Assembly (NCBI GenBank): GCA_963691815.1
Contig: OY829654.1
Coordinates: 10,006,298 to 10,070,297 of the forward strand
Length of the DNA stretch: 64,000 nucleotides
Direction of reading: 5' to 3'
Origin: Echiichthys vipera
Taxonomy: Eukaryota > Chordata > Actinopteri > Perciformes > Trachinidae
Under the pieces are notes generated by a model, which was given only the letters and a program-made list of their open reading frames with translations, had not been told where the DNA came from and did no database searches. The position numbers and the translations under genes were made by a program. Below, piece by piece: positions 1-12,000 of this stretch (positions are counted from its first letter, which is position 1; every line of letters begins with the position of its first letter).

Positions 1-3000
1 GTTGTGGTTGGAGAAGATGTTGTTGTTAGTACGGCTGTTGTAGTAGGTGGGGTTGTTGTGGTAGGGGGAGTTGTGGTTGTAGTTGGAATTGTTGTGGTAG
101 GGGGAGTTGTGGTTGGAGAAGTGGTTGTAGTTGGAGAAGTTGTTGTGGTTGGTGATGTTGTAGTAGGCAGGGTTGTTGTGGTAGGGGGAGTTGTGGTTGT
201 AGTTGGAGAAGTTGTTGTGGTTGGTGAAGTTGTTGTAGTAGGGGCCGTTGTGGTTGTAGTTGGAGAAGTTGTTGTGGTTGGTGAAGTTGTTGTAGTAGGT
301 GCAGTTGTTGTGGTAGGGGGAGTTGTGGTTGAAGAAGTTGTTGTTGTTGGTGAGGCTGTTGTAGGAGGTGGGGTTGTTGTGGTAGGGGGAGTTGTGGTTA
401 TAGATGGAGAAGTTGTTGTTGTTGGTACGACTGTTGTAGTAGGTGGGGTTGTTGTGGTAGGGAGAGCTGTGGTTGTAGTTGGAGAAGTTGTTGTGGTTGG
501 TGAAGTTGTTGTAGTAGGTGGGGTTGTTGTGGTAGGGAGAGCTGTGGTTGTAGTTGGAGAAGTTGTTGTGGTTGGTGAAGTTGTTGTAGTAGGGGGCGTT
601 GTGGTTGTGGTTGGTGAAGTTGTTGTAGTAGGTGCAGTTGTTGTGGTAGGGGGAGTTGTGGTTGGAGAAGATGTTGTTGGTACGGCTGTTGTAGTAGGTG
701 GGGTTGTTGTGGTAGGGGGAGTTGTGGTTGTAGTTGGAGAAGTTGTTGTGGTTGGTGAAGTTGTTGTAGTAGGGGGCGTTGTGGTTGTGGTTGGTGAAGT
801 TGTTGTAGTAGGTGCAGTTGTTGTGGTAGGGGGAGTTGTGGTTGGAGAAGATGTTGTTGGTACGGCTGTTGTAGTAGGTGGGGTTGTTGTGGTAGGGGGA
901 GCTGTGGTTGTAGTTGGAGAAGTTGTTGTGGTTGGTGAAGTTGTTGTAGTAGGGGGCGTTGTGGTTGTGGTTGGTGAAGTTGTTGTAGTAGATGCAGTTG
1001 TTGTGGTAGGGGGAGTTGTGGTTGGAGAAGTTGTTGTTGGTATGGCTGTTGTAGTAGGTGGGGTTGTTGTGGTTGGTGAAGTTGTTGTAGTAGGTGGGGT
1101 TGCTGTGGTAGGGGGAGTTGTGGTTGGAGAAGTTGTTGTTGGTGGTGAGGCTGTTGTAGTAGGTGGGGTTGTTGTGGTAGGGGGAGTTGTGGTTGTAGTT
1201 GGAGAAGTTGTTGTGGTTGGTGATGTAGTAGGCGGGGTTGTTGTGGTAGGGGGAGTTGTGGTTGTAGTTGGAGAAGTTGTTGTGGTTGGTGAAGTTGTTG
1301 TAGTAGGGGCCGTTGGGGTTGTAGTTTGAGAAGTTGTTGTGGTTGGTGAAGTTGTTGTAGTAGGTACAGTTGTTGTGGTAGGGGGAGTTGTGGTTGGAGA
1401 AGATGTTGTTGTTAGTACGGCTGTTGTAGTAGGTGGGGTTGTTGTGGTAGGGGGAGTTGTGGTTGTAGTTGGAATTGTTGTGGTAGGGGGAGTTGTGGTT
1501 GGAGAAGTGGTTGTAGTTGGAGAAGTTGTTGTGGTTGGTGATGTTGTAGTAGGCAGGGTTGTTGTGGTAGGGGGAGTTGTGGTTGTAGTTGGAGAAGTTG
1601 TTGTGGTTGGTGAAGTTGTTGTAGTAGGGGCCGTTGTGGTTGTAGTTGGAGAAGTTGTTGTGGTTGGTGAAGTTGTTGTAGTAGGTGCAGTTGTTGTGGT
1701 AGGGGGAGTTGTGGTTGAAGAAGTTGTTGTTGTTGGTGAGGCTGTTGTAGGAGGTGGGGTTGTTGTGGTAGGGGGAGTTGTGGTTATAGATGGAGAAGTT
1801 GTTGTTGTTGGTACGACTGTTGTAGTTGGTGGGGTTGTTGTGGTAGGGAGAGCTGTGGTTGTAGTTGGAGAAGTTGATGTGGTTGGTGAAGTTGTTGTAG
1901 TAGGGGGCGTTGTGGTTGTGGTTGGTGAAGTTGTTGTAGTAGGTGCAGTTGTTGTGGTAGGGGGAGTTGTGGTTGGAGAAGATGTTGTTGGTACGGCTGT
2001 TGTAGTAGGTGGGGTTGTTGTGGTAGGGGGAGTTGTGGTTGTAGTTGGAGAAGTTGTTGTGGTTGGTGAAGTTGTTGTAGTAGGGGGCGTTGTGGTTGTG
2101 GTTGGTGAAGTTGTTGTAGTAGATGCAGTTGTTGTGGTAGGGGGAGTTGTGGTTGGAGAAGTTGTTGTTGGTATGGCTGTTGTAGTAGGTGGGGTTGTTG
2201 TGGTTGGTGAAGTTGTTGTAGTAGGTGGGGTTGCTGTGGTAGGGGGAGTTGTGGTTGGAGAAGTTGTTGTTGGTGGTGAGGCTGTTGTAGTAGGTGGGGT
2301 TGTTGTGGTAGGGGGAGTTGTGGTTGTAGTTGGAGAAGTTGTTGTGGTTGGTGATGTTGTAGTAGGCGGGGTTGTTGTGGTAGGGGGAGTTGTGGTTGTA
2401 GTTGGAGAAGTTGTTGTGGTTGGTGAAGTTGTTGTAGTAGGGGGCGTTGTGGTTGTGGTTGGTGAAGTTGTTGTAGTAGATGCAGTTGTTGTGGTAGGGG
2501 GAGTTGTGGTTGGAGAAGTTGTTGTTGGTATGGCTGTTGTAGTAGGTGGGGTTGTTGTGGTTGGTGAAGTTGTTGTAGTAGGTGGGGTTGCTGTGGTAGG
2601 GGGAGTTGTGGTTGGAGAAGTTGTTGTTGGTGGTGAGGCTGTTGTAGTAGGTGGGGTTGTTGTGGTAGGGGGAGTTGTGGTTGTAGTTGGAGAAGTTGTT
2701 GTGGTTGGTGATGTTGTAGTAGGCGGGGTTGTTGTGGTAGGGGGAGTTGTGGTTGTAGTTGGAGAAGTTGTTGTGGTTGGTGAAGTTGTTGTAGTAGGGG
2801 CCGTTGGGGTTGTAGTTTGAGAAGTTGTTGTGGTTGGTGAAGTTGTTGTAGTAGGTACAGTTGTTGTGGTAGGGGGACTTGTGGTTGGAGAAGATGTTGT
2901 TGTTAGTACGGCTGTTGTAGTAGGTGGGGTTGTTGTGGTAGGGGGAGTTGTGGTTGTAGTTGGAATTGTTGTGGTAGGGGGAGTTGTGGTTGGAGAAGTG

Positions 3001-6000
3001 GTTGTAGTTGGAGAAGTTGTTGTGGTTGGTGATGTTGTAGTAGGCAGGGTTGTTGTGGTAGGGGGAGTTGTGGTTGTAGTTGGAGAAGTTGTTGTGGTTG
3101 GTGAAGTTGTTGTAGTAGGGGCCGTTGTGGTTGTAGTTGGAGAAGTTGTTGTGGTTGGTGAAGTTGTTGTAGTAGGTGCAGTTGTTGTGGTAGGGGGAGT
3201 TGTGGTTGAAGAAGTTGTTGTTGTTGGTGAGGCTGTTGTAGGAGGTGGGGTTGTTGTGGTAGGGGGAGTTGTGGTTATAGATGGAGAAGTTGTTGTTGTT
3301 GGTACGACTGTTGTAGTAGGTGGGGTTGTTGTGGTAGGGAGAGCTGTGGTTGTAGTTGGAGAAGTTGTTGTGGTTGGTGAAGTTGTTGTAGTAGGTGGGG
3401 TTGTTGTGGTAGGGAGAGCTGTGGTTGTAGTTGGAGAAGTTGTTGTGGTTGGTGAAGTTGTTGTAGTAGGGGGCGTTGTGGTTGTGGTTGGTGAAGTTGT
3501 TGTAGTAGGTGCAGTTGTTGTGGTAGGGGGAGTTGTGGTTGGAGAAGATGTTGTTGGTACGGCTGTTGTAGTAGGTGGGGTTGTTGTGGTAGGGGGAGTT
3601 GTGGTTGTAGTTGGAGAAGTTGTTGTGGTTGGTGAAGTTGTTGTAGTAGGGGGCGTTGTGGTTGTGGTTGGTGAAGTTGTTGTAGTAGGTGCAGTTGTTG
3701 TGGTAGGGGGAGTTGTGGTTGGAGAAGATGTTGTTGGTACGGCTGTTGTAGTAGGTGGGGTTGTTGTGGTAGGGGGAGCTGTGGTTGTAGTTGGAGAAGT
3801 TGTTGTGGTTGGTGAAGTTGTTGTAGTAGGGGGCGTTGTGGTTGTGGTTGGTGAAGTTGTTGTAGTAGATGCAGTTGTTGTGGTAGGGGGAGTTGTGGTT
3901 GGAGAAGTTGTTGTTGGTATGGCTGTTGTAGTAGGTGGGGTTGTTGTGGTTGGTGAAGTTGTTGTAGTAGGTGGGGTTGCTGTGGTAGGGGGAGTTGTGG
4001 TTGGAGAAGTTGTTGTTGGTGGTGAGGCTGTTGTAGTAGGTGGGGTTGTTGTGGTAGGGGGAGTTGTGGTTGTAGTTGGAGAAGTTGTTGTGGTTGGTGA
4101 TGTTGTAGTAGGCGGGGTTGTTGTGGTAGGGGGAGTTGTGGTTGTAGTTGGAGAAGTTGTTGTGGTTGGTGAAGTTGTTGTAGTAGGGGCCGTTGGGGTT
4201 GTAGTTTGAGAAGTTGTTGTGGTTGGTGAAGTTGTTGTAGTAGGTACAGTTGTTGTGGTAGGGGGAGTTGTGGTTGGAGAAGATGTTGTTGTTAGTACGG
4301 CTGTTGTAGTAGGTGGGGTTGTTGTGGTAGGGGGAGTTGTGGTTGTAGTTGGAATTGTTGTGGTAGGGGGAGTTGTGGTTGGAGAAGTGGTTGTAGTTGG
4401 AGAAGTTGTTGTGGTTGGTGATGTTGTAGTAGGCAGGGTTGTTGTGGTAGGGGGAGTTGTGGTTGTAGTTGGAGAAGTTGTTGTGGTTGGTGAAGTTGTT
4501 GTAGTAGGGGCCGTTGTGGTTGTAGTTGGAGAAGTTGTTGTGGTTGGTGAAGTTGTTGTAGTAGGTGCAGTTGTTGTGGTAGGGGGAGTTGTGGTTGAAG
4601 AAGTTGTTGTTGTTGGTGAGGCTGTTGTAGGAGGTGGGGTTGTTGTGGTAGGGGGAGTTGTGGTTATAGATGGAGAAGTTGTTGTTGTTGGTACGACTGT
4701 TGTAGTAGGTGGGGTTGTTGTGGTAGGGAGAGCTGTGGTTGTAGTTGGAGAAGTTGTTGTGGTTGGTGAAGTTGTTGTAGTAGGGGGCGTTGTGGTTGTG
4801 GTTGGTGAAGTTGTTGTAGTAGGTGCAGTTGTTGTGGTAGGGGGAGTTGTGGTTGGAGAAGATGTTGTTGGTACGGCTGTTGTAGTAGGTGGGGTTGTTG
4901 TGGTAGGGGGAGTTGTGGTTGTAGTTGGAATTGTTGTGGTAGGGGGAGTTGTGGTTGGAGAAGTGGTTGTAGTTGGAAAAGTTGTTGTGGTTGGTGATGT
5001 TGTAGTAGGCAGGGTTGTTGTGGTAGGGGAAGTTGTGGTTGTAGTTGGAGAAGTTGTTGTGGTTGGTGAAGTTGTTGTAGTAGGGGCCGTTGTGGTTGTA
5101 GTTGGAGAAGTTGTTGTGGTTGGTGCAGTTGTTGTGGTAGGGGGACTTGTGGTTGGAGAAGTTGTTGTTGTTGGTGAGGCTGTTGTAGGAGGTGGGGTTG
5201 CTGTGGTAGGGGGAGTTGTGGTTATAGATGGAGAAGTTGTTGTTGGTACGGCTGTTGTAGTAGGTGGGGTTGTTGTGGTAGGGGGAGTTGTGGTTGTAGT
5301 TGGAGAAGTTGTTGTGGTTGGTGAAGTTGTTGTAGTAGGGGGCGTTGTGGTTGTGGTTGGTGAAGTTGTTGTAGTAGATGCAGTTGTTGTGGTAGGAGGA
5401 GTTGTGGTTGGAGAAGTTGTTGTTGGTATGGCTGTTGTAGTAGGTGGGGTTGTTGTGGTTGGTGAAGTTGTTGTAGTAGGTGGGGTTGCTGTGGTAGGGG
5501 GAGTTGTGGTTGGAGAAGTTGTTGTTGGTGGTGAGGCTGTTGTAGTAGGTGGGGTTGTTGTGGTAGGGGGAGTTGTGGTTGTAGTTGGAGAAGTTGTTGT
5601 GGTTGATGATGTTGTAGTAGGCGGGGTTGTTGTGGTAGGGGAAGTTGTGGTTGTAGTTGGAGAAGTTGTTGTGGTTGGTGATGTTGTAGTAGGCGGGGTT
5701 GTTGTGGTAGGGGTAGTTGTGGTTGTAGTTGGAGAAGTTGTTGTGGTTGGTGAAGTTTTTGTAGTAGGGGCCGTTGGGGTTGTAGTTGGAGAAGTTGTTG
5801 TGGTTGGTGGAGTTGTTGTAGTAGGTACAGTTGTTGTGGTAGGGGGAGTTGTGGTTGGAGAAGATGTTGTTGTTGGTACGGCTGTTGTAGTAGGTGGGGT
5901 TGTTGTGGTAGGGGGAGTTGTGGTTGTAGTTGGAATTGTTGTGGTAGGGGGAGTTGTGGTTGGAGAAGTGGTTGTAGTTGGAGAAGTTGTTGTGGTTGGT

Positions 6001-9000
6001 GATGTTGTAGTAGGCAGGGTTGTTGTGGTAGGGGAAGTTGTGGTTGTAGTTGGAGAAGTTGTTGTGGTTGGTGAAGTTGTTGTAGTAGGGGCCGTTGTGG
6101 TTGTAGTTGGAGAAGTTGTTGTGGTTGGTGAAGTTGTTGTAGTAGGTGCAGTTGTTGTGGTAGGGGGACTTGTGGTTGGAGAAGTTGTTGTTGTTGGTGA
6201 GGCTGTTGTAGGAGGTGGGGTTGTTGTGGTAGGGGGAGTTGTGGTTATAGATGGAGAAGTTGTTGTTGTTGGTACGACTGTTGTAGTAGGTGGGGTTGTT
6301 GTGGTAGGGAGAGCTGTGGTTGTAGTTGGAGTAGATGTTGTGGTTGGTGAAGTTGTTGTAGTAGGGGGCGTTGTGGTTGTGGTTGGTGAAGTTGTTGTAG
6401 TAGGTGGCGTAGTGGTTGTGGTTGGTGAAGTTGTTGTAGTAGATGCAATTGTTGTGGTAGGGGGAGTTGTGGTAGGAGAAGTTGTTGTTGGTATGGCTGT
6501 TGTAGTAGGTGGGGTTGTTGTGGTTGGTGAAGTTGTTGTAGTAGGTTGGGTTGCTGTGGTAGGGGGAGTTGTGGTTGGAGAAGTTGTTGTTGGTGGTGAG
6601 GCTGTTGTAGTAGGTGGGGTTGTTGTGGTACGGGGAGTTGTGGTTGTAGTTGGAGAAGTTGTTGTTGTTGGTGGTGTTGTAGTAGGCGGGGTTGTTGTGG
6701 TAAGTGGCGTTGTGGTTGTGGTTGGTGAAGTTGTTGTAGTAGGTGGCGTTGTGGTTGTGGTTGGTGAAGTTGTTGTAGTAGATGCAATTGTTGTGGTAGG
6801 GGGAGTTGTGGTAGGAGAAGTTGTTGTTGGTATGGCTGTTGTAGTAGGTGGGGTTGTTGTGGTTGGTGAAGTTGTTGTAGTAGGTTGGGTTGCTGTGGTA
6901 GGGGGAGTTGTGGTTGGAGAAGTTGTTGTTGGTGGTGAGGCTGTTGTAGTAGGTGGGGTTGTTGTGGTAGGGGGAGTTGTGGTTGTAGTTGGAGAAGTTG
7001 TTGTTGTTGGTGGTGTTGTAGTAGGCAGGATTGTTGTGGTAAGGGGAGTTGTGGTTGTAGTTGGAGAAGTTGTTGTGGTTGGTGAAGTTGTTGTAGTAGG
7101 GGCCGTTGGGGTTGTAGTTGGAGAAGTTGTTGTGGTTGGTGAAGTTGTTGTAGTAGGTGCAGATGTTGTGGTAGGGGGAGTTGTGGTTGGAGAAGATGTT
7201 GTTGTTGGTACGGCTGTTGTAGTAGGTGGGGTTGTTGTGGTAGGGGGAGTTGTGGTTGTAGTTGGAATTGTTGTGGTAGGGGGAGTTGTGGTTGGAGAAG
7301 TTGTTGTTGGTGGTGAGGCTGTTGTAGTAGGTAGGGTTGTTGTGGTAGGGGGAGTTGTTGTTGTAGTTGGAGAAGTTGTTGTGGTTGGTGAAGTTGTTGT
7401 AGTAGGGGCCGTTGTGGTTGTAGTTGGAGAAGTTGTTGTGGTTGGTGAAGTTGTTGTAGTAGGTGCAGTTGTTGTGGTAGGGTGAGTTGTGGTTGGAGAA
7501 GTTGTTGTTGTTGGTGAGGCTGTTTCAGGAGGTGGGGTTGTTGTGGTAGGGGGAGCTGTGGTTATAGATGGAGAAGTTGTTGTTGTTGGTACGACTGTTG
7601 TAGTAGGTGGGGTTGTTGTGGTAGGGAGAGCTGTGGTTGTAGTTGGAGTAGATGTTGTGGTTGGTGAAGTTGTTGTAGTAGGGGGCGTTGTGGTTGTGGT
7701 TGGTGAAGTTGTTGTAGTAGGTGGCGTAGTGGTTGTGGTTGGTGAAGTTGTTGTAGTAGATGCAATTGTTGTGGTAGGGGGAGATGTGGTAGGAGAAGTT
7801 GTTGTTGGTATGGCTGTTGTAGTAGGTGGGGTTGTTGTGGTTGGTGAAGTTGTTGTAGTAGGTTGGGTTGCTGTGGTAGGGGGAGTTGTGGTTGGAGAAG
7901 TTGTTGTTGGTGGTGAGGCTGTTGTAGTAGGTGGGGTTGTTGTGGTAGGGGGAGTTGTGGTTGTAGTTGGAGAAGTTGTTGTTGTTGGTGGTGTTGTAGT
8001 AGGCGGGGTTGTTGTGGTAAGTGGCGTTGTGGTTGTGGTTGGTGAAGTTGTTGTAGTAGGTGGCGTTGTGGTTGTGGTTGGTGAAGTTGTTGTAGTAGAT
8101 GCAATTGTTGTGGTAGGGGGAGTTGTGGTAGGAGAAGTTGTTGTTGGTATGGCTGTTGTAGTAGGTGGGGTTGTTGTGGTTGGTGAAGTTGTTGTAGTAG
8201 GTTGGGTTGCTGTGGTAGGGGGAGTTGTGGGTGGAGAAGTTGTTGTTGGTGGTGAGGATGTTGTAGTAGGTGGGGTTGTTGTGGTAGGGGGAGTTGTGGT
8301 TGTAGTTGGAGAAGTTGTTGTTGTTGGTGGTGTTGTAGTAGGCGGGATTGTTGTGGTAAGGGGAGTTGTGGTTGTAGTTGGAGAAGTTGTTGTGGTTGGT
8401 GAAGTTGTTGTAGTAGGGGCCGTTGGGGTTGTAGTTGGAGAAGTTGTTGTGGTTGGTGAAGTTGTTGTAGTAGGTGCAGATGTTGTGGTAGGGGGAGTTG
8501 TGGTTGGAGAAGATGTTGTTGTTGGTACGGCTGTTGTAGTAGGTGGGGTTGTTGTGGTAGGGGGAGTTGTGGTTGTAGTTGGAATTGTTGTGGTAGGGGG
8601 AGTTGTGGTTGGAGAAGTTGTTGTTGGTGGTGAGGCTGTTGTAGTAGGTAGGGTTGTTGTGGTAGGGGGAGTTGTTGTTGTAGTTGGAGAAGTTGTTGTG
8701 GTTGGTGAAGTTGTTGTAGTAGGGGCCGTTGTGGTTGTAGTTGGAGAAGTTGTTGTGGTTGGTGAAGTTGTTGTAGTAGGTGCAGTTGTTGTGGTAGGGT
8801 GAGTTGTGGTTGGAGAAGTTGTTGTTGTTGGTGAGGCTGTTGTAGGAGGTGGGGTTGTTGTGGTAGGGGGAGTTGTGGTTATAGTTGGAGAAGTTGTTGT
8901 TGTTGGTACGACTGTTGTAGTAGGTGAGGTTGTTGTGGTTGGTGAAGTTGTTGTAGTAGGTGCAGTTGTTGTGGTAGAGGGAGTTGTAGTTGGAGAAGAT

Positions 9001-12000
9001 GTTGTTGTTTGTACGGCTGTTGTAGTAGGTGGGGTTGTTGTGGTTGGTGAAGTTGTTGTAGTAGATGCAGTTGTTGTGGTAGGGGGAGTTGTGGTTGGAG
9101 AAGTTGTTGTTGTTGGTACGACTGTTGTAGTAGGTGGGGTTGTTGTGGTAGGGAGAGCAGTGGTTGTAGTTGGAGAAGTTGTTGTGGTTGGTGAAGTTGT
9201 TGTAGTAGGGGGCGTTGTGGTTGGAGAAGTTGTTGTTGGTATGGCCATTGTAGTAGGTGGGTTTGTTGTGGTTAGTGAATTTGTTGTAGTAGGTGGGGTT
9301 GTTGTGGTAGGGGGAGTTGTGGTTGTAGTTGGAGAAGTTGTTGTGGTTGGTGATGTTGAAGTAGGCGGGGTTGTTGTGGTAGGGGGAGTTGTGGTTGTAG
9401 TTGGAGAAGTTGTTGTGGTTGGTGAAGTTGTTGTAGTAGGGGCAGTTGTGGTTGTAGTTGGAGAAGTTGTTGTGGTTGGTGAAGTTGTTGTAGTAGCTGC
9501 AGATGTTGTGGTAGGGGAAGTTGTGGTTGGAGAAGTTGTTGTTGTTGGTGAGGCTGTTGTAGGAGATGGGGTTGTTGTGGTAGGGGGAGTTGTGGTTGGA
9601 GAAGTTGTTGTTGGTATGGCTGTTGTAGTAGGTGGGGTTGTTGTGGTTGGTGAAGTTGTTGTAGTAGGTGGGGTTGCTGTGGTAGGGGGAGTTGTGGTTG
9701 GAGAAGTTGTTGTTGGTGTTGAGGCTGTTGTAGTAGGTGGTTTTGTTGTGGTAGGGGGAGTTGTGGTTGTAGTTGGAGAAGTTGTTGTTGTTGGTACGAC
9801 TGTTGTAGTAGGTGGGGTTGTTGTGGTAGGGAGAGCTGTGGTTGTAGTTGGAGAAGTTGTTGTGGTTGGTGAAGTTGTTGTAGTAGGGGGCGTTGTGGTT
9901 GTGGTTGGTGAAGTTGTTGTAGTAGGGGGCGTTGTGGTTGTGGTTGGTGAAGTTGTTGTAGTAGATGCAGTTGTTGTGGTAGGGGAAGTTGTGGTTGGAG
10001 AAGTTGTTGTTGGTATGGCTGTTGTAGTAGGTGGGGTTGTTGTGGTTGGTGAAGTTGTTGTAGTAGGTGGGGTTGCTGTGGTAGGGGGAGTTGTGGTTGG
10101 AGAAGTTGTTGTTGGTGTTGAGGCTGTTGTAGTAGGTGGTTTTGTTGTGGTAGGGGGAGTTGTGGTTGTAGTTGGAGAAGTTGTTGTGGTTGGTGATGTT
10201 GTAGTAGGCGGGGTTGTTGTGGTAGGGGGAGTTGTGGTTGTAGTTGGAAAAGTTGTTGTGGTTGGTGAAGTTGTTGTAGTAGGGGCCGTTGGGGTTGTAG
10301 TTGGAGAAGTTGTTGTGGTTGGTGAATTTTTTGTAGTAGATGCAGTTGTTGTGGTAAGGGGAGTTGTTGTTGGAGAAGATGTTGTTGTCGGTACGGCTGT
10401 TGTAGTAGGTGGGGTTGTTGTGGTAGGGGGAGTTGTGGTTGTAGTTGGAATTGTTGTGGTAGGGGGAGTTGTGGTTGGAGAAGTTGTTGTGGTTGGTGAA
10501 GTTGTTGTAGTAGGTGCAGTTGTTGTGGTACGGGGAGTTGTGGTTGGAGAAGTTGTTGTTGTTGTTGAGGCTGTTGTAGGAGGTGGGGTTGTTGTGGTAG
10601 GGGGAGTTGTGGTTATAGTTGTGGAAGTTGTTGTTGTTGGTACGACTGTTGTAGTAGGTGGGGTTGTTGTGGTTGGTGAAGTTGTAGTAGGTGCAGTTGT
10701 TGTGGTAGGGGGAGTTGTGGTTGGAGAAGATGTTGTTGTTTGTACGGCTGTTGTAGTAGGTGGGGTTGTTGTGGTTGGTGAAGTTGTTGTAGTAGATGCA
10801 GTTGTTGTGGTAGGGGGAGTTGTGGTTGGAGAAGTTGTTGTTGGTATGGCCATTGTAGTAGGTGGGGTTGTTGTGGTTGGTGAATTTGTTGTAGTAGGTG
10901 GGGTTGTTGTGGTAGGGGGAGTTGTGGTTGTAGTTGGAGAAGTTGTTGTGGTTGGTGAAGTTGTTGTAGTAGGGGGCGTTGTGGTTGTAGTTGGAGAAGT
11001 TGTTGTGGCTGGTGAAGTTGTTGTAGCAGGTACAGTTGTTGTGGTAGGGGGAGTTGTGGTTGGAGAAGTTGTTGTTGTTGGTAAGGCTGTTGTAGTAGGT
11101 GGGGTTGTTGTTGTAGGGGGTGTTGTGGTTGTAGTAGGAGAAGTTGTTGTGGTTGGTGAAGTTGTTGTAGTAGGGGGTATTGTGGTTGTAGTAGGAGAAC
11201 TTGTCGTGGTTTGTGAAGTGGTTGTAGTAGAGGGCAATACGGTTGTAGTTGGAGAAGTTGTTGTGGTTGGTGCAGTTTTTGTGGTAGGGGGATTTGTGGT
11301 TGGAGAAGTTGTTGTTGTTGGTACAGCTGTTGTAGTTAGTGGGGTTGTTGTGGTTGTAGTTGGAGAAGTTGCTGTGGATGGTAAGGTTGTTGTAGTAGAT
11401 GCAGTTGTTGTGGTAGGGGGAGCTGTGGTTGGAGAAGTTGTTGTTTTTGGTACGGCTGTTATAGCAGTTGGGGTTGTTGTGGTAGGGGGAGTTGTGGTTG
11501 TAGTTGGAGAAGTTGTTGTGGTTGGTGAAGTTGTTGTAGTAGGGGGCGTTGTGGTTGTAGTTTGAGAAGTCGTTGTGGTTGGTGAAGTTGTTGTAGTAGG
11601 TGCAGTTGTTGTGGTAGGGGGAGTTGTGGTAGGGGGAGTTGTGGTTGTAGTTGGAGAAGTTGTTGTGGTTGGTAAAGTTGTTGTAGTAGATGCAGTTGTT
11701 GTGGTAGGGGGAGTTGTAGTTGGAGAAGTTGTTGTTGTTGGTACAGCTGTTGTAGTAGGTGGGGTTGTTGTGGTAGGGGGGGTTGTGGTTGTAGTTGGAG
11801 AAATTGTTGTGGTTGGTGAAGTTTTTGTAGTAAATGCAGTTGTTTTGGTTGGTGAAGTTGTTGTTGTTGGTACAGCTGTTGTACTAGTCGGGGTTGTTGT
11901 GGTAGGGGGAGTTGGGGTTGTAGTTGGAGAAGCTGTTGTTGTTGGTGAAGTTGTTGTAGTAGGGGGCGTTGTGGTTGTAGTTGGAGAAGTTGTTGTTGTA

